NCBI RefSeq assembly: GCF_006386545.1
Contig: NZ_SWAR01000009.1
Coordinates: forward strand, 62,001 to 126,000
DNA length: 64,000 nt
Origin: Methylibium rhizosphaerae
GTDB taxonomy: Bacteria > Pseudomonadota > Gammaproteobacteria > Burkholderiales > Burkholderiaceae_C
Reading direction: 5' to 3'
The first letter of the stretch is position 1, and each line of letters opens with the position of its first letter. Positions 61,494 through 64,000 of this stretch are shown here, one piece after another. The notes under the pieces are model-generated. The model saw nothing but the letters and a program-made list of their open reading frames with translations. It searched no databases and was not told the DNA's origin. A program made the position numbers and the translations under genes.

Positions 61494-64000
61494 TCACATG
61501 TCCAGCGAGGTTTGGGTACCCACGGGGCCCGCATCCTGCGCGGCCGACTCGATGCCTGCCCATGAACCGATCAGCTCGTTGTAGGCCCGCGCATCCTCGG
61601 CCTTGCCCTGCCGTTCGCACAGCGTGTACAGGCGATAGGCCAATGCACGGATGGGCTCAGCGCGCGCTGGCATGCGCGCGAGCAGCGCGCCGGCGGCCGA
61701 CTCGCCGCCCTTGGCGAGCGCACCGATCAGCTGATGCAGAGCCTCCCAGATCGGCGTCCGGGTGTCAGCTTCAGGCGACCAGTCGGCCGGCATCTCGGCC
61801 CAGCGGAGAAGGCGCAGATCGCCACCCGCGCTCTCCACCACGCCCGACACGCGCAGACCTTCCACACTCGTGCCCTTGGCACGGGCCAGCACGTCAGCCT
61901 CGCCGAACTTTCCCGATGCCCAGCCACGATGCTCGAACCAGGCCAGGCAGAACTGGGTATCGTGGTCGAAGTCGTCTTCGGCCAAGAAGCGGTTGATCAG
62001 CTGCAACGCGGTCTTCACGCTCATCTTGCTGCCGTCGGCTTCCAGTACGGCGCCATACTGACTGAAGATGGCCATGCCAGGGCCGATGATGGCTTGACTT
62101 AGGTCCACCGGCGCCACGGGAGAATTGACGCCGCCGCGCGTCATCTCGTCCAGCGCGTCCGGGAGCGCGGCGTTCAGCTCGCGAATGAAGGCCCGGCGGC
62201 CGATGGTGGGTGCGTCGTTGGCGCGTTGGCGGCAGACCAGCACGATGCTGGATGCCAAGGCGTTGGAACCGATGCCCCGTGACCGTGCACTACGCTCGGT
62301 GCGCATGGGCCACGTACCTGTCACCGCAAAGCCTGCATCCAGGACCGCCTGCAGAAAGGTTTCCCAGCCAGTGCTGGACGTTCCGGACTCAACTTCGGTC
62401 TCGCTCTGCTTGAATGCATAGTAGATGGATACCGGAAAGGCGGGGTGCGCCTTTTCGGCCAGGTTGTGCATTGCCTGGGTCATTCCATCAAGAAAGAACG
62501 CTTCTGCCTCCTCAGTGCCGCCGTGGCGGTAAGGAGTAGCCACAAGTTCGTCGGCCTTTGGCACAGCCACCGTGGCGTACAGATTCGCGTAGATGGGTTT
62601 CAGGCTCCTGCGCAGCCAGACGTAGAAGAAGTCGGACAAGTCGGCATAGCCGATGTTGTCGTAATAAGGCGGATCGGTTGAGACCACCTTTGCTGCAGAG
62701 ACGCTTTGAAGCTGCGCGCTGTCCTGCACAGCTGTGCCTTGGTATCGGACCTCCAGCCTATCCAGCACACGGCACATACTTCCCACTGTGGTCACGAAAT
62801 CCCCGGCAGCATCGGAGAAAACGGAAGATTCGGCGAAGTCCCAGACCATCGGAATCGCTTGCCGGCGGAAAAGATGCTGCGTCTGATCAGCGCTCGGCCC
62901 CCATTGGCAAAGCGCGTTTTGCGCATCTGCTAGGCGACTCACCGCCAGTCCGAGGTAGACACCAACGGCTTCGGCGTAGGCAGTCGCGGCTTGTCCACCC
63001 GACTCCAAAGACAGGCCATCATCAGCAATTCCAGCGGCCAGAGAATCTGAACGGCAGCAGGCGATGACGTCATGCACTAGATCGGAGAAGGTACTTAGCG
63101 CGACGAGTTGGCGCGCGGTGAACAGGTCACTCCACTGCGCCATGCCGTAGTTTCCAACGCGGAATCCGAGGGCTTGCTGCAGGAACGCAACGTCCGGCTT
63201 CCACGTAGGCGTCGCATTCGCCGCGACGGTTTCGTGTTCGACAGTTGGTGTCAGATAGACGCGCCCGCGCTTCCCCTCGGCCACGATGGCCATCAACCGC
63301 GCACCCATGCGGCCGGCCTGACCCTCAGCCTTGATGTAGTCACCACTAATTGGCGCGCCCGACAAGAGGCAGAGGAAGTTGGCTCCGCGCCCTCCAGCTT
63401 TGGTTCCTGCTTCCGCAGCCTCGCCCGGTTTACCCATCCGCACGGTGAAGCGGTAGTCGCCCCCCGTAACCAGCGGCTGCACATACGCCTGCTTGCCTTC
63501 CTTGCTAGACAGCACGAAGCTTGAGACCAGAGGCACCGCCACGTCAGCAAACGCCGGATTGGGGCTCTTAACCGTGCGCGCCCACAGCCATGCTATGACG
63601 GTGAGTCTCTCGCCCAGGTAGGGCTTCAGGTCCGGCCGCTCGGCCACCATCTCCGCCGTCACCTCGATCTTCGGGTACAGGTGTCCGATACGCTTGTAGG
63701 CCTCGGCGCGCATCCAGGCGCCGTAGCGTCGAACGTCCTCGGCCAGGCCGCGCGCACCGCTCCAGTCCTCACCGAACTTACCCTGCTTGTCGCCCTCCAG
63801 GCGAGGCCCCACCGGTGCGCGGCCAGCGAACTTGGGCGGAATCTCGATCATCGCCTTGTTGATCGTCACTGCCACCGGGTTCAGGTCGCTAGCCCAGCTC
63901 TCCAGGCCCAGCCTCTGCGCTTCCAGCGGCAGCGCACCGCCTCCAGCAAAGGGGTCGTGGAAGGCCGGCAGCTTGTCCGGGTTGAACAGATCGGCGGCCT
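61494..64000 (-). CDS. DUF1156 adenine-type DNA methyltransferase (5' end outside window)
   Basis: Reading frame open to the window edge; at least 835 codons lie here. Near the edge is [19 protein letters not shown] (SAM-binding motif I), and further along [20 protein letters not shown] (catalytic motif IV). The DPPY form suggests N6-adenine or N4-cytosine methylation. An internal GTG at 63875 would cut motif I, so it is not the start. The gene heads the operon with the 488-aa, Hsp70-like and DUF499 genes. No restriction nuclease gene is visible in the part seen. Confidence 0.88.
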   Translation of the reverse strand, partial: AADLFNPDKLPAFHDPFAGGGALPLEAQRLGLESWASDLNPVAVTINKAMIEIPPKFAGRAPVGPRLEGDKQGKFGEDWSGARGLAEDVRRYGAWMRAEAYKRIGHLYPKIEVTAEMVAERPDLKPYLGERLTVIAWLWARTVKSPNPAFADVAVPLVSSFVLSSKEGKQAYVQPLVTGGDYRFTVRMGKPGEAAEAGTKAGGRGANFLCLLSGAPISGDYIKAEGQAGRMGARLMAIVAEGKRGRVYLTPTVEHETVAANATPTWKPDVAFLQQALGFRVGNYGMAQWSDLFTARQLVALSTFSDLVHDVIACCRSDSLAAGIADDGLSLESGGQAATAYAEAVGVYLGLAVSRLADAQNALCQWGPSADQTQHLFRRQAIPMVWDFAESSVFSDAAGDFVTTVGSMCRVLDRLEVRYQGTAVQDSAQLQSVSAAKVVSTDPPYYDNIGYADLSDFFYVWLRRSLKPIYANLYATVAVPKADELVATPYRHGGTEEAEAFFLDGMTQAMHNLAEKAHPAFPVSIYYAFKQSETEVESGTSSTGWETFLQAVLDAGFAVTGTWPMRTERSARSRGIGSNALASSIVLVCRQRANDAPTIGRRAFIRELNAALPDALDEMTRGGVNSPVAPVDLSQAIIGPGMAIFSQYGAVLEADGSKMSVKTALQLINRFLAEDDFDHDTQFCLAWFEHRGWASGKFGEADVLARAKGTSVEGLRVSGVVESAGGDLRLLRWAEMPADWSPEADTRTPIWEALHQLIGALAKGGESAAGALLARMPARAEPIRALAYRLYTLCERQGKAEDARAYNELIGSWAGIESAAQDAGPVGTQTSLDM

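Larger units (their letters stand above)
39450..64000. mobile_element. left part of a tRNA-integrated genomic island
   Basis: The element starts at the 3' end of the tRNA-Met gene with a tyrosine recombinase, then recombinase-like, ParA, RHH and ParB genes and accessory cargo (helicase, GHKL/STAS set, NYN protein, RiPP operon, DUF1156/DUF499 defence operon). No housekeeping gene appears after 39.45 kb. No conjugation gene or distal attachment repeat is visible, so the right border and transfer mode are unknown. Several separate insertions rather than one element are possible. Confidence 0.55.

Overview
The window reads as a chromosome segment of a high-GC betaproteobacterium of the order Burkholderiales. 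The evidence is the set and order of housekeeping genes: rsmD-coaD-fdx, pth-rplY-prs-tRNA-Gln-ispE-lolB-TPR, mutM, a dynamin-like GTPase, mutY, and nadK-recN-rapZ-LON-domain with hrcA divergent. Placement in the Rubrivivax/Leptothrix/Ideonella neighbourhood is my inference from gene order and was not tested by search.

Layout. (1) 1-17.5 kb is conserved core genome (translation, envelope, DNA repair, NAD and CoA metabolism), ending with a CAT-anticodon tRNA. (2) 17.7-39.1 kb is a compact accessory locus that I could not match to a described system. A stand-alone sigma-54 activator (AAA+ plus Fis-type HTH, no sensor domain) faces a 14-gene co-directional operon read from 39.0 kb down to 18.7 kb. 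The operon encodes five paralogous proteins of about 410-540 aa, a 1379-aa enzyme joining an alpha/beta-hydrolase-like, an NlpC/P60-like and a GH19-like part, a second putative wall enzyme with a peptidoglycan-binding-like C-terminus, a subtilisin-like protease, a protein with a possible trypsin-co-occurring domain plus a helix-hairpin-helix, a DUF3467-like protein and several unknowns. A near-consensus -24/-12 promoter lies about 60 bp upstream of the first gene, with inverted repeats behind it suited to activator binding. The locus therefore looks like one self-contained regulon built around a hetero-oligomeric assembly and peptidoglycan hydrolysis.

(3) 39.37 kb onward is a second tRNA(CAT), most like elongator Met, followed at once by a tyrosine recombinase gene: the left end of an integrative element whose right end is outside the window. 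It carries a second recombinase-like gene, ParA, a small RHH protein, ParB with a perfect 20-bp palindrome between the last two, a DEAD/H-type helicase, a GHKL ATPase facing a STAS-like/115-aa/DUF4417-like operon, and a NYN-LOTUS RNase-like protein. (4) 52.2-55.3 kb is a small RiPP-like operon of visibly lower GC: an NHLP-leader precursor, a JmjC/cupin oxygenase, and a LanM-type dehydratase domain without a cyclase domain, with its own sigma-70 promoter. (5) 55.4-64 kb is a defence-type operon: a DUF1156 DNA methylase (cut by the window end), an unknown 488-aa protein, an Hsp70/actin-like ATPase and a DUF499 ATPase. A frameshifted remnant of a second Hsp70-like gene of this family lies at 50.7-50.85 kb.

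No rRNA, CRISPR array or transposase was seen. All family assignments come from reading motifs and general knowledge; no searches or structure predictions were run.
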